46,200 nucleotides of DNA from JACKBJ01 sp964549495 (GCA_964549495.1 CAZJWJ010000035.1:1-46200); one strand, 5' to 3'. Counted from the first letter of the stretch, positions 1 through 9,606 are shown. The notes: generated by a model from the letters alone, not told the origin. A program made the numbers and translations.

Positions 1-1207
1 CCGGCTCGCCCCAGGTGACCAACACGGCCTTGCTGGGATCGCAGCCGATGTACTGCACCTCGATCCAGGTCCGGCAGACGTCGTCCTGGCCCTGGAAGTT
101 GAGGATCGGCAGGTGCACTTGCTGACCGAGCTGGTCGTTGGGTCGGACCGGGATGACCACCTCGTCGCCACCAGCGGCGGCGCCGGCACGCGGGAAGGCG
201 ATACCGCGGGGATCGGCGATGCCACCGATGTTGCCGACGCTGGCGCCGGTCGCGGCATCGAGGACCTCGATGGAGCCGGCCAACGAGACGAAGAGCAGTG
301 AGTCATCCGGCGTGATCGCCATCTGATCGACACCGTAGAAGGTCGGCCGACCGGCCAGCGTGCTGTTCCAGATCTCTGCGCCGATGGTGCCGGTTGCCTG
401 GTCGTAGTCGTAGGCCGCGAGGCCGTTGGTGCCTCGACGTCCGTAGACGATGTCGCCGGCGTTGTTCGTCAGCACGGTGATTCCGAGACCCGCACCGGGC
501 ACCGGCTGAGAGCTGACCGCCGTCATGCCCTGGGTCAGGAAGGATCGCAAGGTTCCCGCGCCGTCGCGGAGGATGGCGATGCCGGAGCTGGAGTCCGGGC
601 TGCAGGCGATGTCGTTCGGCGCGGTACCGAAGGCGATGGTCTCGCCCGTGTTCATGAAGGCGCCGGTAGCATCGATCGTGAGTCGGTACCCGTTGCCGCC
701 GGTGGTCGAGACCAAGACGCTGCTGTCCTCGCAGACATCCACCGCATTGTGACCGGAGGACGGGCTGTTGGTGTCTGCGATCATGAAGGTGGCCGTGTCG
801 ACCGAGACCACCGGTTGTGCCGCACCACCATCGGTGATCACCAGATAGGCATCATCGTGCGTGCTGGTGATGTCCTCGCACTGGGTCGGTAGCGAGAGCG
901 GGTTGGTGCCCACCGTCGACGGTGTCAGGGTCGCCATGTCGATGGCACCCAGGGTGTTGGCCGTCGAGAAGGAGCAGACGTAGCCCGTGCTCCCGTCGCT
1001 GGAGATCCAGGCATCGTAAGTATTGCCCATGCCCGGAACGTTGACCGTACCGACAACGGTCAGCGTGTCGGCGTCGATGATCGTGGCGCCGTTGCCGCTG
1101 CCGTTGGCGACCACGCCCAGGGTCTGGGCATGCGCGGTCCGCGAGCCGAAGGCGGCGAAGGCCACCAAGGTCAGCGCGACCACCAAGAGTCTCTTGCGAA
1201 CGATCAT
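1..1207 (-). CDS. Secreted YVTN/beta-propeller-like protein, truncated at the left window edge
   Basis: The reverse strand reads open from an ATG at 1207 to the window edge (at least 402 residues, C-terminus missing). GGGGGAG lies about 9 nt upstream of the ATG. The N-terminus is a clear signal peptide (MIVRKRLLVVALTLVAF, cleavage near AHA|Q). The body has repeated strand-rich segments of YVTN/lactonase beta-propeller type, such as 'YDAWISSDGSTGYV' and 'MAITPDDSLLFVSLAGSIEV' (18-20 residues each), suggesting a seven-bladed propeller. After a Gly/Ala-rich stretch comes 'VHLPILNFQGQDDVC', a variant of the LPxL motif found in the other exoproteins here, followed by the start of a further domain. 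No enzymatic residues are recognisable. It is probably exported and surface-associated. It lies downstream of, and co-oriented with, the two giant exoproteins, but 222 nt separate them, so it may have its own promoter. Confidence 0.8.
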   Translation of the reverse strand, partial: MIVRKRLLVVALTLVAFAAFGSRTAHAQTLGVVANGSGNGATIIDADTLTVVGTVNVPGMGNTYDAWISSDGSTGYVCSFSTANTLGAIDMATLTPSTVGTNPLSLPTQCEDITSTHDDAYLVITDGGAAQPVVSVDTATFMIADTNSPSSGHNAVDVCEDSSVLVSTTGGNGYRLTIDATGAFMNTGETIAFGTAPNDIACSPDSSSGIAILRDGAGTLRSFLTQGMTAVSSQPVPGAGLGITVLTNNAGDIVYGRRGTNGLAAYDYDQATGTIGAEIWNSTLAGRPTFYGVDQMAITPDDSLLFVSLAGSIEVLDAATGASVGNIGGIADPRGIAFPRAGAAAGGDEVVIPVRPNDQLGQQVHLPILNFQGQDDVCRTWIEVQYIGCDPSKAVLVTWGEP

Positions 1208-1429
1208 GTTCTGTGATTCTCCCCCGGGTTGCCATCGCCAACGATTTCGGGATCGTTATCCCATGTCCAGCGATGCTCAGATGAACGTAACGTTAGCCGG
1301 ATCCCCGTGCACATACACGGCCATCCACATCCAGCTTAACGCAGCATGAGGCGCCAGGATACGGCCGCGAATCTTAATATCCGGGCGGACTTCGCCGACC
1401 TGTCGCGGTTCCTTCGCTGCGCGGAGCGA
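1208..1429. other. Upstream region of the propeller gene; short palindromes only
   Basis: This 222-nt gap has lower GC than its flanks. It holds an 11-bp palindrome AACGTAACGTT (1284-1294) and a small dyad CCGTG-N6-CACGG just after it. Both could be operators for the leftward gene starting at 1207. No convincing -35/-10 pair or strong terminator was found. Confidence 0.3.
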
Positions 1430-4400
1430 TCAGCGGTGGGCGAGGAAGGGCAACCAGATCCGCCGCGGGAAGACCTCGAGCCGGCTCTCGGCCCGCAACT
1501 CGCGGCTGCGCGCGCTGACCGTGCCCAGTCCGGGGCGCAGCGCGACGATCTCGGCCTCGGCTTGTCCATTGGCATCGCTGACGTGCAGGCGGCGGTCCAG
1601 GCCGGCGATGTTGGAGTCCATCTCGATCGAGATACCGGACACCGGGTTGCCGAAGGCGTCTTCGATGCGCGCCACCGCCAGGGTCCGTGCGCCGACGACG
1701 AGGCTGTGGTCGGCCAGCTCGAGCATCAGGCTGGCCGGCGCGCCCGGCTCGAAGTCGACCTGGATCTCGTCGATCAGCTCTTCGTGGCTGGCGCGCACCG
1801 TGGCCGGCCCGACCCGAATGCCCGAGCGCAGGCTGCTGGTGGCCACGCCGCGCGCGTCCGTGCGGGCCTCGGTGATGGCCAGGAGCCCCGCGTCGGTCTC
1901 GAAGCTCGTCGCCGCTTCGGGCACCGCATTGCCGAAGGCATCGCGCAGGGTGGCCGTGAGGGCCGCGGTCTGGCCGCCGATGGCGATGGCCCGCCGGCTG
2001 GCCTCCAGGCTCAGCTGCTCGGCCGGGCCGGGCAGCACCTTCAAGCGGGCCGATCCGCCCCGATCGTCGATCGACAGGGCGCGGATCACCGTGTCGCCGG
2101 CGCGCAGACCGGTCCGCAAGGTGCTGCGCGCGATGCCGTCGCGGGTGGAAGCCACCGCCGGCGAGAGGCTGGCGATCTCCGGATCGTCGGCGGTGAAGAA
2201 GACCGCCGTGCCATCGACGGCCGGATTGCCCAGCCGGTCGAGCACCCGCGCGACCACCTCGGCCTCCTCGCCGCCCACTTCCAGGCGGGCCGGCGCCTCG
2301 ACCGTGACGGTGAAGGCGGCACCGGGCGAGACCTCGATCTCGGCCGTGGCCGCGTTGTCCTCCGGCGTGGCCTCGTAGGCCGTGGCCGAGCTGGCGCTGG
2401 CCCGGTTGACCAAGCGGCTGTCGGATCCCCAGCCCAGGCTGGTGTCCAGCCGCGCCGTGATGGTCACCAGGCCTTGCTGGCCGGCCGGCATCCGGTCGAT
2501 GCGGAAGGCATAGGGCTCGCCGCCCGAGCGGTTTTCGAGGAGCGGCCCGCGCGGCAGGAAGTCGGCGCGGAAGCTGGGCGAGATCAGCCCCGCCGGCAGG
2601 CGATCGACCAGGTCGACGTCGAAGATCGTGCCCGCGCCGACGTTGCGCAGGCGCAGGGTGAAGCTGACTCGCTCGCCCGGCACGACGGCCGAACGCGGCT
2701 CGGCCAGCTGCTCCAAGCGCAGGTCGGTGGGCAACAGCGCCACGCTGGCGGTGACCTCGCCGCTGCCGGCGACGGCGCGCAAGGTGGCCTGGCCGATCTG
2801 GTTGCCGGCCACCAGGCGCGTCTCGGCACGACCACCCAAGGTCTGGAGGCGCTCGGCCTCCAAGCGGCCGAGGCTGGTGGTGAGCAGCACCGGGCTGCCG
2901 TCGGCCACCGGATTGCCGTAGGCGTCGGCGGCATCGACCACGAGGCTGCTGGCGGTCTGACTGTTGGCCGGCAAGCTCGAACGGGTCGGCGTCATGTGCA
3001 GTCGCGCGGCGGCGCCGGGCAGCAGGGTGATGCCCCGCGTGACCGTCAAGGGGTCGATGGAAGCCAAGACCAGGGCCGGCCCCGCCCGATCACCGCTGGT
3101 GAAGGTGGCCTCGGCCCTGCCATCGCGCGTCGCGCTGTCCATCGGCGCGATGCCGCCGCCCTGGGCCGAGAAGCGAAGGGGGGTGCCGTCGCGCACCGGC
3201 CGGCCCTCGCCATCGGAGATTCGGGCCACCACGCGGGTGCTGCTGCCGCCGACAGTCAGCAGCTCGTCGTCGACCGTCAAGGTCATCGAGGCCGGCGGTC
3301 CGCTGACGAAGGGCACCTCGACCTGGCCGGCCACGCGGCCGCCGGCTCCGTAGGCCTCGGCGTTGACGCGCCCGCGCCCCGGCACATCGGCCGCGCGCAG
3401 CACCGCCCGGGCCCGGCCAGCCGCTAGCACCTGGCCGGAGAGGAGCCGGTCGAAGGCCGCCTCGCCGCCCAGGACCTCCACGCGCAGCACGTGAAGGCCG
3501 GCACCCAGACCGACGGCCAGGGGCTGCTCGACCCATTCGCGGCGCGGTCCCCGGGCCTGGATGTCGGCCACCAGCTGGTCGTCGACGTAGGCGCGGAATC
3601 GGCCCGGATCGATGGGGCTCTGGCCGTAGCGCAGGACCACCGCCGGCGCCTCGAAGGTCCAGCTGAAGACGGCACCGGCAGCGCTGGCGCGCAGGTAGCC
3701 CAGGGAGGAGGCCAGGCCGTATCGCGCGTCCTCCATCAGGGTCCAGCGGTCGGAGCGCCAGACCGCCGCGGCGTCCTCCACCTCGGCCTCCTGACCCGAT
3801 CGGTCCAGGCTGCCGCCGTTGGTCTCGAAGCGCACGAGGGCCCCGTCGGCCGCGCTCCGTCCGGCGCTGTCGAAGACCCTCGCGGTGAGCGTGCTGGTGC
3901 TGACGCCGTCCGCCTCGAGGATGGCCGGCTGGGCGTCGAGGACCACGTCGGCCGGCATGCCCAGGGCCGGCAGGTAGCTGACCAGTCCCAGGTCCATCGC
4001 ATCCGGCTGGTGGACCAGGCGCTGCTCGATCTGCGGGGCCCAGGCCACGCCCCAGTCGTTGTGGCGGGCATCGATATCGTGTGTGCGGCCCGGGTTGCCG
4101 TCGTTCTCCAGGACCAGGGCGGCGCCGTTGCCCCAGAGCAGGTTGCCCTCGCTGGCAAAGCCGCCCAGGCGCAGATCGAAGGGCTGGCCGGGATCGCTGA
4201 GGGCGGTCTCGACGATGCGCAGGGCCTCGGCGTTGCCGGTGATCACGCTGCGGTGCAGCCACAGGCTGCGCGCATCGATCAGGCGCAGGCCCGGCCCGCT
4301 ACCGCCGGTGATGCGGAGGCTGGCCAAGTCGAGCGTGCGCGTCACGCCCTCGATATGGAGCCCGGCCGCCCCCGGCACCTGGGTGTCGACGATCTCGTCA

Positions 4401-5518
4401 CCGACGATCTCCAGGCTGCCGATGCTGCCGCTGCCGTCCAGGATGGTCACGCCGCCGGCCAGGCTGACCGCGCCGGCACCGGCGCCGGTGACGCGGTTGT
4501 TCTCCAGGCGCAGGCGCTGCAGCGCCTGGCCGGTGCCGGCCTGCAGCCGCAGAGCTTCGGCATCGGCCGACTCGATCCGGTTTCGGACCAGGTCCAAGCG
4601 CTCGGCGCTGGCCGCCGGCAGGCCGGCCGGCGGGTCGAGGACCTCGATCCCGCGCCCGGCGATCTCGACCAGCTGGTTGTCCTCGAGCCGCAGGAGGCCG
4701 CCCAGGCCGCGCAGCTCGATGCCCGGTCCGCCGACCTCGTCCAAGCGGTTGTCCGCCACGCGCAGGCCCTGGCCGCCGCGGGACAGGAGCCCCGCATCGA
4801 CGCGGTGCATGTGGTTGCCCTCGATGTCGAGGTCTTCGACGAACCAGGCCACGACGGCCGCCGACTCGGGAGGGCTGCCACCACCGATCTCGGAGAAGCG
4901 GTTGGCGAGCACGCGCACGTCGCGCAGCCGGGTCGGGCTGGTGATGACCGTGGCCGGCAGCCCCGGCCATGCGCCGAGCGGATCGCCCGGCTGGCGACCG
5001 TGCAAGAGCAGTCCAGCCGCCGCCCCCTCGAAGCGGAAGCCCTCGACATGCAGGCCGTCCAGATCGGCCGTGCGGGCATCGGCGATCAAGGCCACGCCGG
5101 GCAGACCGCCCTGGCTGCCCACCCAGATGGCATGCTGATCCGGGTCGCCGGCCGGATCCCCGGCATCGGCGCCCGGTCCTTCGAAGCGCAAGGACTTGTC
5201 GACCACCTGCACGGTCTCGGTGTAGCGGCCCGGCGCGACCTCGATGGTCTCGCCCGGGCTGGCGGCGTCCACCGCCGCCTGGATGCTGGCGTGGCAGGGG
5301 CTCTGGCCCGAGCAGCCGGCCTGGTCGTCCACGTAGCGCCGGCCGTCCTGGGCCCGGGCCGGCTCCAAGCCGCCCAAGAGTCGCAGGGCGCCGCCGAGCA
5401 GCATCGCCGCCAGCAGGGCGGCCAGCCCGGCGCGCGCGGCGCCGCGGCGGAGCCGGTGCAGGCGCCCGCTTCCGCCGATCCGGCGTGGCTGCCAGACCGG
5501 GGCTCGCCGAACCTTCAC
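1430..5518 (-). CDS. Giant secreted beta-helix / bacterial Ig-like / DUF11 surface protein
   Basis: 1362 residues. The start is taken as GTG at 5518 because it overlaps the upstream gene's TGA (GTGA, 5515-5518). The same frame runs open further upstream, but that part is a shadow of the neighbour. A long Arg-rich n-region and hydrophobic core (AALLAAMLLGGALRLL) end near ARAQ|D, giving a signal peptide. Residues ~60-500 form a right-handed parallel beta-helix, beginning with 'IQAAVDAASPGETIEVAPG' as in DUF1565/pectate-lyase-like proteins and containing many 'N.I..' rungs. Six Big_1/invasin-like Ig domains follow (near 540, 740, 840, 1070, 1165 and 1260), marked by 'D.a.GNPV.dG' repeats. An uninterrupted DUF11 domain (~930-1040) sits between them. 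The C-terminus is RRIWLPFLAHR, another LPxL motif. This looks like a long surface stalk with a carbohydrate-binding-type head; no catalytic residues were identified. Confidence 0.85.
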   Translation of the reverse strand: MKVRRAPVWQPRRIGGSGRLHRLRRGAARAGLAALLAAMLLGGALRLLGGLEPARAQDGRRYVDDQAGCSGQSPCHASIQAAVDAASPGETIEVAPGRYTETVQVVDKSLRFEGPGADAGDPAGDPDQHAIWVGSQGGLPGVALIADARTADLDGLHVEGFRFEGAAAGLLLHGRQPGDPLGAWPGLPATVITSPTRLRDVRVLANRFSEIGGGSPPESAAVVAWFVEDLDIEGNHMHRVDAGLLSRGGQGLRVADNRLDEVGGPGIELRGLGGLLRLEDNQLVEIAGRGIEVLDPPAGLPAASAERLDLVRNRIESADAEALRLQAGTGQALQRLRLENNRVTGAGAGAVSLAGGVTILDGSGSIGSLEIVGDEIVDTQVPGAAGLHIEGVTRTLDLASLRITGGSGPGLRLIDARSLWLHRSVITGNAEALRIVETALSDPGQPFDLRLGGFASEGNLLWGNGAALVLENDGNPGRTHDIDARHNDWGVAWAPQIEQRLVHQPDAMDLGLVSYLPALGMPADVVLDAQPAILEADGVSTSTLTARVFDSAGRSAADGALVRFETNGGSLDRSGQEAEVEDAAAVWRSDRWTLMEDARYGLASSLGYLRASAAGAVFSWTFEAPAVVLRYGQSPIDPGRFRAYVDDQLVADIQARGPRREWVEQPLAVGLGAGLHVLRVEVLGGEAAFDRLLSGQVLAAGRARAVLRAADVPGRGRVNAEAYGAGGRVAGQVEVPFVSGPPASMTLTVDDELLTVGGSSTRVVARISDGEGRPVRDGTPLRFSAQGGGIAPMDSATRDGRAEATFTSGDRAGPALVLASIDPLTVTRGITLLPGAAARLHMTPTRSSLPANSQTASSLVVDAADAYGNPVADGSPVLLTTSLGRLEAERLQTLGGRAETRLVAGNQIGQATLRAVAGSGEVTASVALLPTDLRLEQLAEPRSAVVPGERVSFTLRLRNVGAGTIFDVDLVDRLPAGLISPSFRADFLPRGPLLENRSGGEPYAFRIDRMPAGQQGLVTITARLDTSLGWGSDSRLVNRASASSATAYEATPEDNAATAEIEVSPGAAFTVTVEAPARLEVGGEEAEVVARVLDRLGNPAVDGTAVFFTADDPEIASLSPAVASTRDGIARSTLRTGLRAGDTVIRALSIDDRGGSARLKVLPGPAEQLSLEASRRAIAIGGQTAALTATLRDAFGNAVPEAATSFETDAGLLAITEARTDARGVATSSLRSGIRVGPATVRASHEELIDEIQVDFEPGAPASLMLELADHSLVVGARTLAVARIEDAFGNPVSGISIEMDSNIAGLDRRLHVSDANGQAEAEIVALRPGLGTVSARSRELRAESRLEVFPRRIWLPFLAHR

Positions 5519-8500
5519 GGGCAGAGCTCCACCTCGATGTCGTCCAGGAACATCCATGCTCGACCTCCAAGACCGTCGTTGGCGACGGTGCTGTACAACC
5601 AAAGCGTCTCGCCGCGCCAGGCGCGGACGTCCAGGCTCAGGGTCCGCTTCTGCCAGGCGCCGGCGTTGACCCGCTCGCCGAAGACGTAGGCCACGGGATT
5701 GCGCTGGCCCTGCAGGTTCTCGGCCGGGTCGATGTCGTAGACCAGCATCAGCTGGCGGTCCGGCCCCCCACCGGGCTCGGCGGCCTGGTAGGTCCAGGCG
5801 CTGATGTTCATGCGCGTGGCGTCGGCCGGCACCGGCAGCGCCTGCCAAGCCGTCGAGTAGGAGAAGGCGTTGGGCTCGCCCGGCCGAATGCCGAGCAAGA
5901 GGCTGCGCCGGCCGCCGTGGACCTGTTCGGCCGAGTAGCGCGGCTGACGGCCGCCGCGGAAGGTCCAGGCGCCGTCCTGCTCGAAGCCGCCTTGCTGCAG
6001 CGGTCGGGCGCAGTCGTCCGGTGTGGCGATCGGCGTGGCGCTGGCCGGCCGCGTTGCGGTCGGACTGGGCGTGATCGTGGCCGTCGGCGTGTGGCTCGGG
6101 CTGGGCGTGACGGTGGCCGTCGGCGTGTCGGATGGCGTCGGCGTGATGCTCGGCGTGTCCGTTGGCTCCGGCGTATCGGAGGCCGTCGGCGTCGCGCTGG
6201 CCGTCGGGGTATCCGATGGCGTCGGCGTCACGCTGGGCGTCGGCGTGTCCGAGGGCGTCGGCGTGATGCTCGGCGTCGGCGTCAGGCTGGGCGTGCGGGT
6301 CTCGGTCGGCGTCGCGCTGGCCGTCGGGGTGTCCGACGCGGTCGGCGTCGTGCTCGGCGTCGGCGTGTCCGATGGCGTCGGTGTGAGGCTCGGCGTCGGC
6401 GTCGCGGTCGGCGTGTTCGTCTCCGTCGGCGTCGCAGTCGGCGGCAAGGGGGTGTCGGTGGCCGTCGGCGGCGGCGAGGTGTTCGTCGCCGTCGGCGGCG
6501 GCAGGGTGGCGGTGGGCGTCGCGCTGGGCGGCGCCGTGGCGCTGGGTTGAGCCAGGATGTCGATGCGGCCGTCGCGGGCGGCCAAGGGGATCTCGGCCGC
6601 CAGGCGATCGGAGGCCTGGCGCATCACGAAGTTCATCGGCGAGCGCCCGGGCGCCAGAGCGCGGACGCGCATGCGCGCCACGACGCCGGAGCCGGAGACG
6701 CCGCTGGAGTCGATCAGGGCCATGGCGTAGTCGATCCGTCCGGCCGCGTTGTCGACCGTGTTGGTCTGTACGAAGACGCCAGCCAGCGGCGGGAAGTCAC
6801 CCGGCGCGATCTGCACGCCCTCGCGGCCCGGATCCTCGTCCAAGACCTCGACCAGGCTGGGGTCGAAGCCCAGCTGCATCTCCAGGGCGAAGAGCTCGCG
6901 GACGTCCGAGAGCCGCAAGGCCAGGGTCGTCACCTCGCCGGGCCGCAGGATGGAGCGGCTGGGATCGACGGCCAGGGTGGCGAAGAGGATCTGGCGCTGC
7001 AGCATCAGGGGCAGGTATTGCCGGAAGACCAAGGGCGGACGGGCGGTGGGGCTGGGCCCCGCCGTCGGGGTCGGCGGCGCCACGCCGGGCCGGCCGAAGG
7101 CGCTGGTGTTGCCCTCGGCATCGGTGGCGGTGGCGGTAAAGGAGGGTCCGCTGAGGTCGAAGGGCGCGTCGAAGCGGAAGAAGCCCCCGCTGTCGGCCAC
7201 GGTCCGACCCTCGTAGCGGGCGCCTTCCACGTCGTTGTCGCTGAAGACCTCCACCCGGCTGTTGGGCGGCGCCACGCCCTCGACGAAGCGCATGCCGGTG
7301 CCGGTGATGATCGGCGCGGCCAGCTCGCGATTGCCGCCATTCTCCAGGGTGATGCCCTCGCCGTCGTTGGCGGCGATGCTGTTGCGCTGGATGGTGTTGG
7401 AGAGCGTGCGGATGCCGCGCACCCGGATGCCGTGCCCGTCGTTGAAGACGATGCGGTTGCCGGCCGTCTGGTTGGCACCGCCGATCAGGTTGCCGCTGGC
7501 GCCGTCGTCGATCAGGATGCCGTCGGCGCCGTTGGGCAGCGGGTCGAACTGGCTCGGACCGGTGCCGATGAGGTTCGACTGGATGACGTTGGAGCGGGTG
7601 CTGGGCGACTGGATCCAGATGCCCTCGCCGGCATTGCCGCTGATGATGTTGCCCACCGACAGCGATCCGCCGCCGATCAGGTTGCCTTCCGGGCCGCCGC
7701 CGATGACCACGCCCTGGCCGTTGGGGATGACCGCGTTGCCGGCCGCGTTGGTGCCGATGCGGTTGAATTGCACCACGTTGTCGTCGCTGCCCTGGCCGAG
7801 GATAGCGATGCCGTCCAGGCCGTTGCCGCTGATCACGTTGCCCGGGAAGCCGCCACCGGCCAGGGTCAGCTGCCCGATCCGGTTGTTGTGCGCGCCCCCC
7901 TCGATCAGGATGCCGTGGGTGGCGTTGCCGTCGCCCTCCAGCTCGTCGGCGCTGACGCCGATGCGCGAGCCGAGGATGTAGTTTCCCGCCACCTCCGGCC
8001 CGTCCAGGACGATGCCGACGATGTTGCGGATGCTGGTGATGCCCTCTCCGGTGCCGCCGCCGCCGATGATGTTGTCGGCCGCGCCGCCCTCCAGCACCAG
8101 GCCGGCGTTGAAGCTGTGCAGGGTCAGGCCCTGCACGCGGTTACCGGCCGAGTTGATCACCAGGCCGTCGAAACCCGCGCTGCCCAGGCCGGCGGCCAGG
8201 ATGACGCCGCTGCCGACCGCGTTGATCACGTCGCCGCCGGTGGACAGGGGCGGCAGGCCCGGCCGGGTGACGTGCTGCACGCTGAGTAGGTCCGAGGGCG
8301 TCGCCGAGGGCACGGGCGTGGCCTCGGGCGGCTGGACGAGGATGGTCGAAGGCGCGGCCGGCGGGAAGACCCCGGGATCGAAGGCGATCATGTCGACGCT
8401 GGCCGGACCGGGTTCGCCGACGATCTGGGCCCGCTCGTCGTCGCTGAGCGCGCCAAGGCTCAGGTCGCCGGTGACCAGGCGCAAGGCCTCGCGCAGGCCC

Positions 8501-9606
8501 AGCACCTCATCGCCCACCACACCCGGATCGGCCGTGCTGTTGACGATCAAGATGCTCTCGGTGGGCCGCGCCTCGGTGGGCGTGGCCGTGGGACTGGCCG
8601 GCGGCAAGCCCGTCTCGGTGGCCGTCGCCGTCGGCGTGGCCGAGGGCTCCGGCGTGCCGGTATCCGTCAGCGTGGCGGTCGGCGTCGGCGGCGTGACGTC
8701 CGGGGGCAGGTCGGTCGGCGTGAGGGTCGGCGTCGACGTCAGCGTCGGTGTCGCGGTCTGGGTCGGGGTATTGCTGGCCGTCGGAGTGGCCGTCGGCGTC
8801 GGCGTGCTGGTCGGCAGGGGCGTCAGGCCGGTCGGGCCCGCAAAGGCTTCGGGCGTCGGCGTCGGGGTTTCGGGATCGCTGGTCGGCCCTGGCGGGTCGA
8901 TGATGTCCGAGACGAAAGGCAGGTCGATGTAGAAGACGCCCTCGGTCTGGCTCAAGTCGATGCCGGTCATCACCCCGCTGCTTCCGGCATCGTACTCGAT
9001 GGGCCAGTCGACGGCCTTGACCTGGCTGGTCACCGGCATGTGCAGCATGCAGCTGGGTTCGTCGCTGCCGCTGGTGACATAGCTGCGCTGGACGATGAAC
9101 TGGATCAGGTTGATGGTCACGCCGGCCAGGTAGGGCTCGCCCTCGTCCTTGGCGCCATCGCTGTCGTAGTCGTGATAGGCGCCCAGGCACACTTCTAGCT
9201 TGGCCGCGACCAGGTCGATCACCCGGTCCTCGCCGGCGTTGAAGGCCTCGCCGGTGGCCGGGCTGGAAGCGGAGACCCCGTGCACCTTGAAGAAAAAAGT
9301 CTCGCCCTCGGCAGGGCCTTCCTTCAGGCCGGTGCCCGGGTCGTCGGCCGGCACGACCAGCTCGTAGCTGCTGTCGCTGCCATCGCTCTCGACCAGGGTG
9401 GTGGCAAAGACCTGGCCGTCGAGCTCGGCGGAGACCAGCATGCCGACCGGCGCGGGGCTGCCGTACCAGTCGACCGTACCCTGGTAGCGCGCCGGGCTGG
9501 GGCCGCCATCCGGCTGCTGCGCCTGGGCCGCGGTGGCGGCCAGGAGCAGCGCGGCCAACAGGGCGGCGATGATGGGCGAGCGATGCTGTGGGGTGGCTCG
9601 GAACAC
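5515..9606 (-). CDS. Giant secreted beta-helix protein with cohesin-like domain and two Thr-Pro linkers
   Basis: 1363 residues. The start is GTG at 9606 with AAGGAG 7 nt upstream. Signal peptide 'SPIIAALLAALLLAATAAQA'. An N-terminal Ig-like domain (~30-130; 'Y.GTVDWYGSPAPVGMLVSA') is followed by a first Thr/Pro/Ala linker (~245-350). Next is a CSLREA-like entry ('NSTADPGVVGDEVLGLREAL') into a parallel beta-helix (~460-770) rich in 'GN.I..N' and 'NLIGG' rungs. The segment 'FRQYLPLML' (an LPxL motif) precedes a cohesin-like domain (~875-1017; 'VRELFALEMQLGFDPSLVEV'). A second TP linker (~1018-1195) leads to a C-terminal beta-sandwich, possibly carbohydrate-binding (~1196-1363). No dockerin is seen in the window. 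The protein is probably extracellular and attached to a polysaccharide or another surface protein. It is followed by the coupled gene 1430-5518. Confidence 0.87.
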   Translation of the reverse strand: MFRATPQHRSPIIAALLAALLLAATAAQAQQPDGGPSPARYQGTVDWYGSPAPVGMLVSAELDGQVFATTLVESDGSDSSYELVVPADDPGTGLKEGPAEGETFFFKVHGVSASSPATGEAFNAGEDRVIDLVAAKLEVCLGAYHDYDSDGAKDEGEPYLAGVTINLIQFIVQRSYVTSGSDEPSCMLHMPVTSQVKAVDWPIEYDAGSSGVMTGIDLSQTEGVFYIDLPFVSDIIDPPGPTSDPETPTPTPEAFAGPTGLTPLPTSTPTPTATPTASNTPTQTATPTLTSTPTLTPTDLPPDVTPPTPTATLTDTGTPEPSATPTATATETGLPPASPTATPTEARPTESILIVNSTADPGVVGDEVLGLREALRLVTGDLSLGALSDDERAQIVGEPGPASVDMIAFDPGVFPPAAPSTILVQPPEATPVPSATPSDLLSVQHVTRPGLPPLSTGGDVINAVGSGVILAAGLGSAGFDGLVINSAGNRVQGLTLHSFNAGLVLEGGAADNIIGGGGTGEGITSIRNIVGIVLDGPEVAGNYILGSRIGVSADELEGDGNATHGILIEGGAHNNRIGQLTLAGGGFPGNVISGNGLDGIAILGQGSDDNVVQFNRIGTNAAGNAVIPNGQGVVIGGGPEGNLIGGGSLSVGNIISGNAGEGIWIQSPSTRSNVIQSNLIGTGPSQFDPLPNGADGILIDDGASGNLIGGANQTAGNRIVFNDGHGIRVRGIRTLSNTIQRNSIAANDGEGITLENGGNRELAAPIITGTGMRFVEGVAPPNSRVEVFSDNDVEGARYEGRTVADSGGFFRFDAPFDLSGPSFTATATDAEGNTSAFGRPGVAPPTPTAGPSPTARPPLVFRQYLPLMLQRQILFATLAVDPSRSILRPGEVTTLALRLSDVRELFALEMQLGFDPSLVEVLDEDPGREGVQIAPGDFPPLAGVFVQTNTVDNAAGRIDYAMALIDSSGVSGSGVVARMRVRALAPGRSPMNFVMRQASDRLAAEIPLAARDGRIDILAQPSATAPPSATPTATLPPPTATNTSPPPTATDTPLPPTATPTETNTPTATPTPSLTPTPSDTPTPSTTPTASDTPTASATPTETRTPSLTPTPSITPTPSDTPTPSVTPTPSDTPTASATPTASDTPEPTDTPSITPTPSDTPTATVTPSPSHTPTATITPSPTATRPASATPIATPDDCARPLQQGGFEQDGAWTFRGGRQPRYSAEQVHGGRRSLLLGIRPGEPNAFSYSTAWQALPVPADATRMNISAWTYQAAEPGGGPDRQLMLVYDIDPAENLQGQRNPVAYVFGERVNAGAWQKRTLSLDVRAWRGETLWLYSTVANDGLGGRAWMFLDDIEVELCP
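6015..6550 (-). repeat. Low-complexity Thr-Pro linker repeat, second linker
   Basis: About 530 bp of degenerate short repeats (GGCGTCGGCGT / GTGTCCGATGGCGTC on the + strand). They encode TPTPS/SDTPT-type repeats joining the cohesin-like domain to the C-terminal sandwich. On the + strand they read as a spurious Gly-Val protein. Confidence 0.85.
8285..8875 (-). repeat. Low-complexity Thr-Pro linker repeat, first linker
   Basis: Degenerate tandem repeats encoding TPTPTAT/TPTLTST-type sequence between the N-terminal Ig-like domain and the beta-helix. Spacing and sequence are irregular, so this is a protein linker and not a CRISPR array or minisatellite. Confidence 0.8.

Noticed and set aside
852..1241. 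Minus-strand 129-residue frame over the propeller gene
   Set aside because: A shifted-frame shadow with Arg/His-rich sequence; the frame starting at 1207 has a signal peptide and propeller repeats.
1346..3427. Long plus-strand open frame opposite the Ig-like exoprotein
   Set aside because: Composition is Arg/Gly/Ala/Asp-rich without domains; it is the antisense shadow of a GC-rich gene whose own strand shows clear domains.
6023..6550. Plus-strand Gly-Val repeat protein
   Set aside because: It is the reverse complement of the Thr-Pro linker; no start signal or signal peptide.
4969..8289. Plus-strand 1106-residue open frame
   Set aside because: Antisense shadow; includes runs of RRRR and GVGV made by the reverse of Thr-Pro codons.
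1430..9606. Autotransporter or type V secretion reading of the beta-helix proteins
   Set aside because: No C-terminal outer-membrane beta-barrel; both end in a small sandwich or LPxL tail, and the likely host group lacks a classical LPS outer membrane.
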